Shown one piece after another: positions 23,535 to 30,903 of a stretch of DNA of 64,000 nt. The notes beneath the pieces were generated by a model. That model searched no databases, had not been told where the DNA came from, and saw only the letters and a program-made list of their open reading frames with translations. The position numbers were made by a program, and so were the translations under genes. The stretch covers positions 1-64,000 of IMG/VR virus record IMGVR_UViG_3300044615_000294; one strand, given 5' to 3'. Source of the stretch: a virus. Position 1 is the first letter of the stretch; the number at the start of each line of letters is the position of its first letter.

Positions 23535-23678
23535 ATGATTATGAAAACAATTGGAATTGTATTATTATGGTTTGTATTTATTGGCATACTAGCATCTTTT
23601 GTTAGTTGTGCCAGCGGTCACCACTGTGACGCTTATGGTCAGACAAAGCAAGTAGAAACTAAAACTGTAAGCAAATGA
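23535..23678 (+). CDS. 47-residue lipoprotein-like peptide (CDAYG type)
   Basis: The peptide starts MIMKTIGIVLLWFVFIGILA, then SFVSC, a lipobox-like end, and CASGHHCDAYG. It is likely exported and possibly lipidated. The CDAYG tail resembles that of the 41-residue peptide at 19194-19319 and, from memory, short envelope peptides of Bacteroidota. Its stop overlaps the next start (ATGA), so the two are translationally coupled. Confidence 0.55.
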   Translation: MIMKTIGIVLLWFVFIGILASFVSCASGHHCDAYGQTKQVETKTVSK

Positions 23679-23929
23679 TTTACAGTAAATTAAGAAAATT
23701 AGAACAGCAAAAGAGGGATATACAGTCCCTCATTATTGCTGCATACCAGTCAAGTGCAGATCCTGATGTTGTTATGATTAGAGTATCTGATTTACAGACA
23801 GACTTAGAATCTGTTAATGACGAGATACAGATGGAAGAAACATTTGTAAGACTCAAATGGGGTCTTGCATTCTTTGTTGTTGCATCATTGATATTAATTA
23901 TTGTTACACTATTTAAAACTTTATTATGA
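23675..23929 (+). CDS. C-tail-anchored coiled-coil protein
   Basis: The 84-residue protein is a helical hairpin or coiled coil (KLRKLEQQKRDIQSLIIAAY; RVSDLQTDLESVNDEIQ) followed by one transmembrane helix near the C-terminus (WGLAFFVVASLILIIVTLF, about 62-80). The bulk would face the cytoplasm. It overlaps its neighbours at both ends by 4 bases. The function is unknown. Confidence 0.6.
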   Translation: MIYSKLRKLEQQKRDIQSLIIAAYQSSADPDVVMIRVSDLQTDLESVNDEIQMEETFVRLKWGLAFFVVASLILIIVTLFKTLL

Positions 23930-24216
23930 TTAAGCTTTTATTATTTATTTTATTGATTGCCAATACTGCATTTTCTGGAGTAGCAGATGATGGTATGTAT
24001 AACGGATTAACAAAGTCCGAGAAAAAGTTTGTAAAAAATATAGAGATTATGCAGCAAGAACATATTGTTAGTATAAAAAGACAAAGTCCTAGCTATATAT
24101 TGGTAGTTTTCCCAACTGCTAAATATTTACTAAATACAGCTACAGGATTTGTATCAAATGTTTGGATTCTCAGTGATGATGATCTTACTTGGGAAGAAAT
24201 GGGACCAGAATATTAA
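23926..24216 (+). CDS. secreted hypothetical protein
   Basis: The 96-residue protein has a clear Sec signal peptide (MIKLLLFILLIANTAFSGVA, cleavage near residue 17-20). The mature part is basic, then acidic, with an aromatic C-terminus (LTWEEMGPEY). It would act in the periplasm. It ends the small envelope-protein cluster before the tRNA gene. Confidence 0.6.
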   Translation: MIKLLLFILLIANTAFSGVADDGMYNGLTKSEKKFVKNIEIMQQEHIVSIKRQSPSYILVVFPTAKYLLNTATGFVSNVWILSDDDLTWEEMGPEY

Positions 24217-24280
24217 TTATATTTGCGTGCACCTCCAACCGCAGTAAGCAGACAAAAGGTGTAATAGTCTGTTTAATATT

Positions 24281-24354
24281 GGTCCTGTAGCTCAGCTGGA
24301 TAGAGCAACTGCCTTCTAAGCAGTAGGTCTTTGGTTCGAATCCAAACAGGATCA
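24281..24354 (+). tRNA. tRNA-Arg (anticodon UCU)
   Basis: A full cloverleaf can be drawn: acceptor stem GGTCCTG/CAGGATC (one G-T pair), D-arm GCTC/GAGC, anticodon stem ACTGC/GCAGT with loop CTTCTAA (anticodon TCT at 24315-24317), T-arm TTTGG-TTCGAAT-CCAAA and discriminator A. CCA is not encoded. It would read AGA, which is frequent in these genes. Confidence 0.93.
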
Positions 24355-24378
24355 CTGTTATTAACCAAAATCACTTAT

Positions 24379-24606
24379 ATGGATTACAATGAAAAACTTA
24401 TAACATCTGTCATGGGATTTGACTTTAAAGTTTCTATTAAAGATGAGCATAACCAGTTGGTTAAACAAGGTATAAAATATACCATACAGAGAAAACAAGG
24501 TACTATAAATGCATTTAAGCAAAGAGTAACTGATAAGAAATGGTTTACCCATTTTAATGATGGTCTATATAACAAGATATTAGACTACAGAAAAAACAAT
24601 GACTAG
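24379..24606 (+). CDS. hypothetical protein
   Basis: I chose the ATG at 24379 because the longer frame would begin inside the tRNA gene. The 75-residue product (MDYNEKLITSVMGFDFKVSI...) is basic, with a KVSIKDEHNQLVKQGIKYTI segment suggesting a small alpha/beta domain. The gene is followed by a terminator 50 bp downstream. The function is unknown. Confidence 0.58.
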   Translation: MDYNEKLITSVMGFDFKVSIKDEHNQLVKQGIKYTIQRKQGTINAFKQRVTDKKWFTHFNDGLYNKILDYRKNND

Positions 24607-24657
24607 ATACTTAAGATAGTGTATTCCTGCGAATATGCTTTTCCTGACCAAATAATA

Positions 24658-24679
24658 GGGGGATTAAGTTCCCCCTTTT
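24658..24679 (+). terminator. intrinsic terminator
   Basis: GGGGG (24658-24662) pairs with CCCCC (24671-24675) over an 8-nt loop; TTTT follows. The stretch to 24763 holds A/T-rich sequence without a visible gene. Confidence 0.78.
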
Positions 24680-24763
24680 ATTGTTAGCTATATATTGCAT
24701 TATATTATTTTTCAGAAGCAATTGTACTTGATTTTATCACGTATTTTTACTACAGAATAAATA

Positions 24764-25036
24764 ATGTTATATCAGTTACCAAACGGGAAGGTTGTGCATC
24801 TAAGCATAGAGGAATTTCTAGATCTTACAGATCTTGATATACAGTTCTTAATGTCTATAGATTATGGTGAACATATCATAGACCCTTTTACCGGTTCTGC
24901 TGTTGAGAAAAACACCAGAGAAAAATATATTGATACAGACTTTCTTCCACTAGAAGATTATGACCTTAATGATATACCATCAGAGGATTTACCATTTGAT
25001 GATATCATTGACTTAGAGGATCCACTGGATAACTAG
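24764..25036 (+). CDS. acidic hypothetical protein
   Basis: The 90-residue protein is very acidic in its last third (DYDLNDIPSEDLPFDDIIDL), containing an internal EDLPF that echoes SSB-tail-like tips elsewhere in the window. The first part (MLYQLPNGKVVHLSIEEFLD) looks like a compact alpha/beta start. The last codons enter a hairpin (25035-25062). The function is unknown; DNA mimicry is possible given its charge. Confidence 0.58.
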   Translation: MLYQLPNGKVVHLSIEEFLDLTDLDIQFLMSIDYGEHIIDPFTGSAVEKNTREKYIDTDFLPLEDYDLNDIPSEDLPFDDIIDLEDPLDN

Positions 25037-25062
25037 TATTGCTAATCGCGATATGCAATACT
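25035..25062. repeat. 28-bp near-perfect palindrome
   Basis: AGTATTGC (25035-25042) pairs with GCAATACT (25055-25062), and the centre holds ATCGCGAT (25045-25052). Only the TA/AT steps break the symmetry. There is no T-run, so an operator or protein-binding site is more likely than a terminator. A run of TTTA repeats (25120-25141) precedes the next gene. Confidence 0.5.
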
Positions 25063-25153
25063 AACCACTTATCACTTAGCATGAGTAACTAATGATATAG
25101 TAAATCTACACTCAACAATCTATTTATTTATTTATTTATTAAAACCAAGAATT

Positions 25154-25627
25154 ATGAATTCAACAGTTAAAGTTGTAGCTGATGCTACTACAGGTGCAGT
25201 AGTTAGAGTTTCTGAAACCAATCCAGAGTTTGCTTCTGTAAGATTAGAGCAAGTACGTACAGTAATTGGAAACAATAACTTTATTGAGCGTAAAACAGTT
25301 TCTACCTTATTACAAGGTGCAACTGCTGACTTAACAGCAATGGGCTTTTATGCAGGTCAAGAGTTACCAGGTACTATTGTTATTGAAGAGTCTTTAACTC
25401 CATTTAACAAAAAGAATCCTGAGCGTGATCTTAAAATTGCTGGTGAGACAGGAATTATCTGTAGTGTAGGTGGTCAGCCAATTTACCGAAGAGCAGTATT
25501 TTCTACTGCATCTAATGCAACAGATACACTTATTAAGCATGATAATGTAGAGCAATTGCGTTCTGCATATTCTTCAGCAAATAGTTCTGCTATCAGAAAT
25601 GCGGCAGGACAAGACTTTAATATCTAA
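25154..25627 (+). CDS. conserved hypothetical protein (possibly abundant)
   Basis: The 157-residue protein begins MNSTVKVVADATTGAVVRVS. It is beta-rich with a central segment FYAGQELPGTIVIEESLTPF and a flexible Ser/Asn/Ala-rich end. It has its own leader and a strong terminator, a monocistronic layout that often means high expression. A DNA-binding OB-fold is conceivable, but no motif decides it. Confidence 0.62.
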   Translation: MNSTVKVVADATTGAVVRVSETNPEFASVRLEQVRTVIGNNNFIERKTVSTLLQGATADLTAMGFYAGQELPGTIVIEESLTPFNKKNPERDLKIAGETGIICSVGGQPIYRRAVFSTASNATDTLIKHDNVEQLRSAYSSANSSAIRNAAGQDFNI

Positions 25628-25650
25628 GATATTGGGTTGATGAAGTAATT

Positions 25651-25674
25651 GGGGGTGGGTAACTGCCCCCTTTT
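25651..25674 (+). terminator. intrinsic terminator
   Basis: GGGGG (25651-25655) pairs with CCCCC (25666-25670); TTTT follows at 25671-25674. It isolates the 157-residue gene from the replication block. Confidence 0.75.
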
Positions 25675-25695
25675 ATTTTTTATGATTATTAATTT

Positions 25696-26196
25696 ATGAA
25701 AAAAATGTATAAAATGGAAAAGTTAAAACAGCAGGTTAAAAATTATCAGTTAAATGCAGGTAAAACATACATGCAGTATGAATCAGATGGATACTCTCAG
25801 TATCAGAATTATTTATATAAGCGTGCTTTGTATGGCCTAAATGCGCTGACAAAAGAAGAGCTAGACACAATGTGTAGCAAAAAGAAACAAAGAATACTAA
25901 ATGTATATAAGCGTGCTCAAAGAGTACTTAATGTTTTTAAACAACAAGTTACTAATCAGTATAGCAATTATATATTCCAAACTTTGTTCCCCAAAAGTCC
26001 ATGGACAGAAGCTATGATAGCTTATTCTGAGGTAGATGAGAAGTATACTAATACTTTAACTTTTAAAGATTTAAACATTGGAAAGAGTGATATTATCAGT
26101 ATCTTTATGTCTGAAGGTATACTTCCTAAAAACTTTTTAAGTTTACAGGAAGCACCGGTCACTTTACCAAGACTAAAGAATGCAGCAAAAGCTTAA
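25696..26196 (+). CDS. basic hypothetical protein
   Basis: The 166-residue protein is Lys- and Tyr-rich and helical (KMEKLKQQVKNYQLNAGKTY; KKKQRILNVYKRAQRVLNVF). A helical, basic protein at the head of a replication block suggests nucleic-acid binding. It overlaps the HNH gene by 17 bases. No family is recognised. The first codons (MKKMYKM) offer three possible ATG starts; the longest is listed. Confidence 0.62.
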   Translation: MKKMYKMEKLKQQVKNYQLNAGKTYMQYESDGYSQYQNYLYKRALYGLNALTKEELDTMCSKKKQRILNVYKRAQRVLNVFKQQVTNQYSNYIFQTLFPKSPWTEAMIAYSEVDEKYTNTLTFKDLNIGKSDIISIFMSEGILPKNFLSLQEAPVTLPRLKNAAKA

Positions 26197-26590
26197 AGAA
26201 TGTGACGGTTGTGGAAAAGAAACCGTTATATGGAAGAACCATGGGGGATTCAAGTATTGTAAATATTGTTGGAGTTGCCAAAATCCCAAGAATAAAGATA
26301 ATATACAGAAACCAACTGATTATAAAATCCCCCAGGTTTCTTCTAAAAGGAAGAAAAAAGATGCAGAGTATCTTAAACTTAGACAAAGATATCTTACAGA
26401 CTTCAGTCTATGTCAGATAGCAGTAAAAGATTGTAGTATTAATGCCACAGATGTACACCATACATACGCTGGTGCTAATAGAGATGCTTTTTATTTGGTG
26501 CAGTCCACGTGGCTTGCCGTTTGTAGAAATTGTCATGACTGGGTTCATGCACATCCAAAAGAGTCTAGGGCTCTTGGCTATTTAAAATAA
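26180..26590 (+). CDS. HNH endonuclease-like protein
   Basis: The 136-residue product has an N-terminal zinc knuckle (Cys8, Cys11, Cys27, Cys30), a basic linker (SSKRKKKDAEYLK) and an HNH core: DVHHTYAGANR (His93, His94), then WLAVCRNCHDWVH (Asn117, His119, His123). Such proteins cut DNA in recombination, repair or homing; the double zinc layout recalls recombination-type HNH enzymes. It sits at the start of the replication block, just upstream of the ParB-like gene. Confidence 0.78.
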   Translation: MQQKLKECDGCGKETVIWKNHGGFKYCKYCWSCQNPKNKDNIQKPTDYKIPQVSSKRKKKDAEYLKLRQRYLTDFSLCQIAVKDCSINATDVHHTYAGANRDAFYLVQSTWLAVCRNCHDWVHAHPKESRALGYLK

Positions 26591-26600
26591 CTTAAAAAAT

Positions 26601-27344
26601 ATGATTATGAATTTGATTGGAAAAGAACTAAAATTAAAATTAACTACTGATTATTCAAAGTTTGCAGTACTTCCTATGAATAGAGGAATTGATAGCAAAC
26701 ATGTACAAAAGATGATTTCATCTATTAGATTAATGGGAGTAATAAGACCAGTAGTAACAACTACTACTAATGTTATTGAAGGAGAAACAAAGACTTATAT
26801 TATTGATGGTCAGCATCTTGCTACAGCACTAGAAAGAGAAGGTTTGTCAATACCACATGTTGATATTGCTGTTGAATCTGAAGAAGATTTAGTTGAAAAG
26901 ATGGCTTATTTAAATAACTCAAGCAAGTCTTGGGATTTAATGAACTACATCAATGCATGGAAAATGATCCGCCCAGATTACATGAAGTTATTCAAATGGA
27001 AAAACATGTATGATATAGAAATAACCATGCTAGCTGCAATTGGTATTAATAATGCAGGAATTAGAAATACTACTTCTAGCATTAAAACTGGTAATTTCCA
27101 AATTACTAATCCAAAAGCAGAAGATATGTGCAAAGCATTTAATGATATCTTCTTGAAGATTGGTATGTCAGACAGAAGTGTTAAGTTTCAGTTTCTTGCA
27201 GCATTCTTGCAGGCATATGGAACATATAATCACACAAAAGTTATGTCTAATATTGAAAAACATATGAAGACAGTTAAACTACTGACTGATGGAGATTCTA
27301 CTGGTGCATACATTAGAACTAAAATCTTTAATTTGCCAAAATAA
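26601..27344 (+). CDS. ParB/Srx-like protein
   Basis: The 247-residue protein begins with a ParB N-terminal-like region: KFAVLPMNRGIDSKHVQKMI, SIRLMGVIRPVVTT and IDGQHLATALEREG (about 70-83), where GQH replaces the usual GHRR. The GxxR/GQH box is the nucleotide-binding site of ParB/sulfiredoxin folds. The rest is helical. In phages such proteins act as nucleases, CTP-dependent clamps or regulators; which applies here is unknown. Its stop overlaps the helicase start by one base. Confidence 0.72.
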   Translation: MIMNLIGKELKLKLTTDYSKFAVLPMNRGIDSKHVQKMISSIRLMGVIRPVVTTTTNVIEGETKTYIIDGQHLATALEREGLSIPHVDIAVESEEDLVEKMAYLNNSSKSWDLMNYINAWKMIRPDYMKLFKWKNMYDIEITMLAAIGINNAGIRNTTSSIKTGNFQITNPKAEDMCKAFNDIFLKIGMSDRSVKFQFLAAFLQAYGTYNHTKVMSNIEKHMKTVKLLTDGDSTGAYIRTKIFNLPK

Positions 27345-28429
27345 TGGAGAGACAGGAAATACAAGATGAAGCTTTAAAGGCTACTGAGGGTAAACAGAAA
27401 TGCACTATTGTACTTGGTACAGGTGTAGGTAAAACTCTTGTAGGCTTAAAGCATATGGAGAAACATTATTCCCCATTGCAAAGTATTCTGATTGTTGCTC
27501 CCAAACTGTCTATCATTAGCTCATGGAGATATGAGGCTGAGAAATTTGGATTAAGTAACGTATTAGAAAATGCTACTTTCTCTACTTATCTTAGCTTAAA
27601 TAAACATAACCCTAATGACTTTGATGCAGTTTATTTTGATGAAGTGCATAGTTTATTAGATAGTCATAGACCATTTCTAAATAGTTTTACAGGGAGAGTG
27701 CTGGGTTTAACCGGCACTCCACCTAAACATAAAAACTCTGAGAAAGGTAGAATAGTATCTGAATATTGTCCAGTTGTCTTTACATTTAAGGCAGATGATG
27801 CAATAGAATCAGGTATTATTAATGATTATCAGATAATTGTGCATGAAGTTGATATAAGTACAGAAAAGAACTATAAAGTAGAGACAAAGAATAAATCATT
27901 TATGACTTCTGAAGCTCTAAATTATACTTATTGGGGTACAAGGATTGATACATCAGCGGGGCAAACTCACATACTTAGAGTAATGAGAATGAAAGCTATG
28001 ATGGAGTATCCAAGTAAAGAAAGATATGCTAGAGAACTATTAAAGAGTATTAATAGTAAGTGTATTGTATTTGCTAATACTCAAGATCAAGCAGATAGAA
28101 TGTGTACACATAGTTATCATAGTAATAACCCTGATTCTGAAACAAATTTGCAGGATTTTAAGGCTGGTAATATTACAAAGCTCTCATGTGTATTGCAATT
28201 AAATGAGGGTGTAAATATTCCAGGATTAAAACAGGGAATTATTATGCATGCATATGGGAATGAGCGTAAGGCTAGTCAGAGAATAGGAAGACTTTTGCGC
28301 TTAAACCCAAATGATAAAGCTATTGTGCACATACTATGTTATATAGGAACTGTAGATGAAAAGTGGGTTAAAGAAGCTTTGGAAGATTTTGATCAAAGCA
28401 AGATTGTGTGGCGGAAGTATAATCTATAA
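27344..28429 (+). CDS. SF2 DNA/RNA helicase
   Basis: The 361-residue protein has the superfamily 2 motifs: Walker A LGTGVGKT (24-31), Ia (ILIVAPKLS), DEVH box (99-102, motif II), motif III GLTGTPP (121-127), motif IV-like CIVFANTQDQADRM and motif VI QRIGRLLR (312-319). It is a short, two-domain translocase without extra domains. It likely remodels DNA or R-loops during replication or recombination. It is coupled to the ParB-like gene. Confidence 0.88.
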   Translation: MERQEIQDEALKATEGKQKCTIVLGTGVGKTLVGLKHMEKHYSPLQSILIVAPKLSIISSWRYEAEKFGLSNVLENATFSTYLSLNKHNPNDFDAVYFDEVHSLLDSHRPFLNSFTGRVLGLTGTPPKHKNSEKGRIVSEYCPVVFTFKADDAIESGIINDYQIIVHEVDISTEKNYKVETKNKSFMTSEALNYTYWGTRIDTSAGQTHILRVMRMKAMMEYPSKERYARELLKSINSKCIVFANTQDQADRMCTHSYHSNNPDSETNLQDFKAGNITKLSCVLQLNEGVNIPGLKQGIIMHAYGNERKASQRIGRLLRLNPNDKAIVHILCYIGTVDEKWVKEALEDFDQSKIVWRKYNL

Positions 28430-28444
28430 TTAGTATATTATTAT

Positions 28445-28699
28445 ATGGAAGAAAGTGTAACACATAAGATTATTCTGCATAATGATGACAAGAACACATT
28501 TGCATATGTAATGGCTTGTCTTATAAGATTTTGTGAACACCATCCTACACAGGCAGAGCAGTGTGCTTTGCTTGTGCATGAGATGGGAAAGTGTACAGTA
28601 AAGTATGGAGATTTTCTTACTATGTTGGAAATTTCACAAAGTCTGCGTAATTTAGATCTCAAAACAACAGTAGAGGAAAATGCGGGCAATATGTATTGA
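28445..28699 (+). CDS. clpS: ClpS-like N-degron adaptor
   Basis: The 84-residue protein aligns well with ClpS: HKIILHNDDKNTFAYVMACL (Asn13-Asp14-Asp15, the N-degron pocket), then QAEQCALLVHEMGKC (His45, Gly48, Lys49). ClpS delivers substrates with destabilising N-termini to ClpAP or ClpCP. The short form lacks the long flexible N-tail that ClpS uses to enter the unfoldase, so a block or redirection of host proteolysis is possible. The sequence most resembles my recollection of bacteroidotal ClpS, suggesting acquisition from the host. Confidence 0.85.
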   Translation: MEESVTHKIILHNDDKNTFAYVMACLIRFCEHHPTQAEQCALLVHEMGKCTVKYGDFLTMLEISQSLRNLDLKTTVEENAGNMY

Positions 28700-28955
28700 T
28701 GCTTCAAATAAACCAAGCAAGGTACCTGATAATGAGTGGGTTATAGAGGGTGAAGTATATACTATCACAAGAGTGGTAAGAATGGGATTACAGGATAACA
28801 AGTTTGGCGTACTTCTTAAAGAAGTTAAACTATCATCAAACTCTTTTCCATATGAACTCTATGATGCAGAAAGATTCTTACCTATGGATTTATTATCACA
28901 GGCATTTGAAGAAACAAAAGAAACAGTTAAAGAAGCTGACTTAGAACTAATTTAA
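28680..28955 (+). CDS. hypothetical small beta-barrel-like protein
   Basis: The 91-residue protein has a strand-rich core (EWVIEGEVYTITRVVRMGLQ; KFGVLLKEVKL) followed by SFPYELYDAERFLPMDLLSQ and an acidic helix. The layout, with YDAERFLP near the end, recalls a common small phage family of unknown role. It overlaps the ClpS-like gene by 20 bases, implying co-expression. Confidence 0.65.
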   Translation: MRAICIDASNKPSKVPDNEWVIEGEVYTITRVVRMGLQDNKFGVLLKEVKLSSNSFPYELYDAERFLPMDLLSQAFEETKETVKEADLELI

Positions 28956-28960
28956 ATTTT

Positions 28961-29449
28961 ATGGGAGATGATGTGTTGGCACTTTATAAAGTTGCGAATA
29001 AAGATATTGTAGATATCATTGAGGAGTTTAATCTTACATCTACTACAAGGGAAAGAGGGACAGTATATAAAAGATACTATCTATATGATGTTTTAACAAA
29101 GAGAAGACATCTTACAACTGGTATGACTGGTAAGTTTTTTGGAAAAGATCATTCATCTGTTATTCATGGAATTAAACAACATGAGTTTTGGTGGAAGGTA
29201 AAGGACAAAGGATATATTTCTCAAGTAAATACAATACATGAAGCATTAAAGAATGAAGTTATTCATGATGGCAAGTATGGTATTGAAATAAAACATCTTG
29301 GTGAAGAGGAAACCAAAGTTATCATTACTGGCAACTTTGATTGGAGAGTATTGGAAAAACTTCCAAGTAGATTAACAAAAGAAGAATTAATTAAAATGTT
29401 TAAGGAACATGGGAAGAATGAAAGAAGCATTCATTCAAATAATGAATGA
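28961..29449 (+). CDS. DnaA domain IV-like DNA-binding protein
   Basis: The 162-residue protein contains a helix-turn-helix with the DnaA signature: RRHLTTGMTGKFFGKDHSSV (about 48-67), where GKDHSSVIHGIK parallels GRDHTTVLHA of DnaA domain IV. The AAA+ part is absent. It may bind origin-like sequences or compete with host DnaA. Residues 90-162 have an unrelated alpha/beta look. It lies amid replication genes and overlaps the next gene by 41 bases. Confidence 0.7.
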   Translation: MGDDVLALYKVANKDIVDIIEEFNLTSTTRERGTVYKRYYLYDVLTKRRHLTTGMTGKFFGKDHSSVIHGIKQHEFWWKVKDKGYISQVNTIHEALKNEVIHDGKYGIEIKHLGEEETKVIITGNFDWRVLEKLPSRLTKEELIKMFKEHGKNERSIHSNNE

Positions 29450-29630
29450 TAATAATGGTATACCAGAGGATATGACTCTGGCTGATTTCTTGAAAATGAA
29501 AGAATTAAATATCTATAATTGGCAAGAGTATGAAAGAGCGCAAGAAAGAACCAGATTACAATCTAATAAACAAACAGATCTGGGAGAGACTGCAAAAGAT
29601 TCTGAAGGAAAGTCCCTCAGAAGAAAGTAA
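29409..29630 (+). CDS. hypothetical protein
   Basis: A 73-residue, charged, helical protein (MGRMKEAFIQIMNDNNGIPE... SLRRK). It starts inside the DnaA-like gene (41-bp overlap); an internal ATG at 29418 is an alternative start. No motif is recognised. Its place between a DnaA-like gene and envelope genes does not fix a role. Confidence 0.5.
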   Translation: MGRMKEAFIQIMNDNNGIPEDMTLADFLKMKELNIYNWQEYERAQERTRLQSNKQTDLGETAKDSEGKSLRRK

Positions 29631-29651
29631 AACAATTAAAAAACCAAAAAA

Positions 29652-30098
29652 ATGAAAAGTTTATTATTAAGTTTATCTTTAGTGTTAGTTAGTGTTTGTT
29701 ATTCACAAACAAAAGTTGTTACCAAGGAAAAAGAATATCTTGAATTACAAACACTAAAATATGAAATTTATTACGGCAGTACCAATACAAAGTATTATAC
29801 ATATACTTTTATGTCTGGATATGAATACCCAACTATACGGGAGGGTTATTACAGTTATGGTATTTTTACAAGATTGAGTGATTTAACTAAATTTTACACT
29901 GAGCTTTCTAACTTAGAAACTCAAGAAGATGGTTTATATAAGTTATCTCTAGTAGTATCAGGATTGGGTAATATTTATGCAGATAAATCATCTGAAAGAA
30001 TTACATTGCATAGTGAAAATAAAATCTTGAAATACAAAACATTCACAATGAGTGATATAAAAGAAGATTTAGAATTATTAAGTTCAATGCAAGAATAA
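29652..30098 (+). CDS. secreted hypothetical protein
   Basis: The 148-residue protein has a signal peptide (MKSLLLSLSLVLVSVCYSQT, cleavage near SQT). The mature part is Tyr/Thr-rich and beta-rich (YYGSTNTKYYTYTFMSGYEY; YYSYGIFTRLSDL). The fold is unknown. It is followed by a membrane protein and an RlpA-like protein, so this stretch encodes several envelope-directed proteins. Confidence 0.62.
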   Translation: MKSLLLSLSLVLVSVCYSQTKVVTKEKEYLELQTLKYEIYYGSTNTKYYTYTFMSGYEYPTIREGYYSYGIFTRLSDLTKFYTELSNLETQEDGLYKLSLVVSGLGNIYADKSSERITLHSENKILKYKTFTMSDIKEDLELLSSMQE

Positions 30099-30100
30099 TT

Positions 30101-30295
30101 GTGAAACACTTTGTTAAATATCTTATGGTATGGATAAGCCAAAACTTGTCCATACCTTTTTGGATGGTAGGGCATATACATTTATCCGTGAATGTATATG
30201 CTGACATCCATGAGATATTAATGTCTTTAGGTATGAACATCATAGTAGCTATAGGATTTACTATAGATTACTTAGAACAGAGAAAACAGAAATGA
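30101..30295 (+). CDS. small two-helix membrane protein (GTG start)
   Basis: The 64-residue protein (MKHFVKYLMVWISQNLSIPF...) begins with GTG two bases after the previous stop, and its end overlaps the RlpA-like start by 4 bases, so it is coupled on both sides. Hydrophobic stretches lie at about 4-27 and 39-54. A holin-like or anchoring role is possible; no family is recognised. Confidence 0.55.
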   Translation: MKHFVKYLMVWISQNLSIPFWMVGHIHLSVNVYADIHEILMSLGMNIIVAIGFTIDYLEQRKQK

Positions 30296-30654
30296 AAACA
30301 ATTTTATTATTAGTAATGCTATTTAGTTTTGCTGATCCAATCCCAACTGTTATTAAGGGTACGGTCAGCTATTATGGACAACATTGGACAGGTAGGAAAA
30401 CAGCATCAGGAGAAACATTTTATGCAGATAGTTTAACATGTGCACACAAGACTTACAAGTTTGGAACTTTATTAAAGGTGACAAACCTAAAGAATGATTC
30501 AGTAATATTTGTAAAGGTTAATGATAGACTACCAAAGTCATCACACTTTATTGCAGATTTAAGTTATGGATGTGCCAAGAAATTAAATTTTGTAAAGTCT
30601 GGAATAATATCTGTAACTTTAGAGATTGTTGATACAGTCAAAATAAACAAATGA
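30292..30654 (+). CDS. RlpA-like double-psi beta-barrel protein, exported
   Basis: The 120-residue protein has a short signal peptide (about 1-15) and a compact RlpA fold: GTVSYYGQHWTGRKTASGET, then LTCAHKTYKFGTLLKVTNL (His52, Lys53) and VKVNDRLP (Asp78), which parallels the catalytic NDRGP of RlpA. RlpA-type proteins are lytic transglycosylases that cut glycan strands lacking stem peptides. In a phage this could assist lysis or cell-wall remodelling. The RLP in place of RGP is a small change at the active site. Confidence 0.82.
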   Translation: MKTILLLVMLFSFADPIPTVIKGTVSYYGQHWTGRKTASGETFYADSLTCAHKTYKFGTLLKVTNLKNDSVIFVKVNDRLPKSSHFIADLSYGCAKKLNFVKSGIISVTLEIVDTVKINK

Positions 30655-30887
30655 TTATGAGTGATATGACAATGTGCCATGGGTTTGATTGCCCGGTAAA
30701 AGAAAAATGTAAAAGATTCAGTTCTATACCTAATGAGCATTGGCAGGCATACTTCCTAAATCCACCATATACTATTACAGATAAGGTATTTGAATGTAAT
30801 ATGTTCTGGGGAGATACACAAGATGCTATTATGAAACAGCTAATGGGTATAGTTACTGGTAAAGATGGAGAAGAATTACCTGAATAA
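30651..30887 (+). CDS. small cysteine-containing protein
   Basis: The 78-residue protein (MIMSDMTMCHGFDCPVKEKC...) has Cys at about 9, 14, 20 and 49 in a CxxxxCxxxxxC...C pattern, with conserved-looking RF and YF positions, typical of a small phage metal-binding or disulfide family. It overlaps the RlpA-like gene by 4 bases. An ATG six bases into the frame (30657) is an alternative start. The function is unknown. Confidence 0.6.
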   Translation: MIMSDMTMCHGFDCPVKEKCKRFSSIPNEHWQAYFLNPPYTITDKVFECNMFWGDTQDAIMKQLMGIVTGKDGEELPE

Positions 30888-30903
30888 TATCAGGTTATAG
30901 GCT

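Noticed and set aside
24331-24378. Longer start for the hypothetical gene at 24379
   Set aside because: The upstream start lies inside the tRNA gene; the ATG at 24379 has a normal A/T-rich leader.
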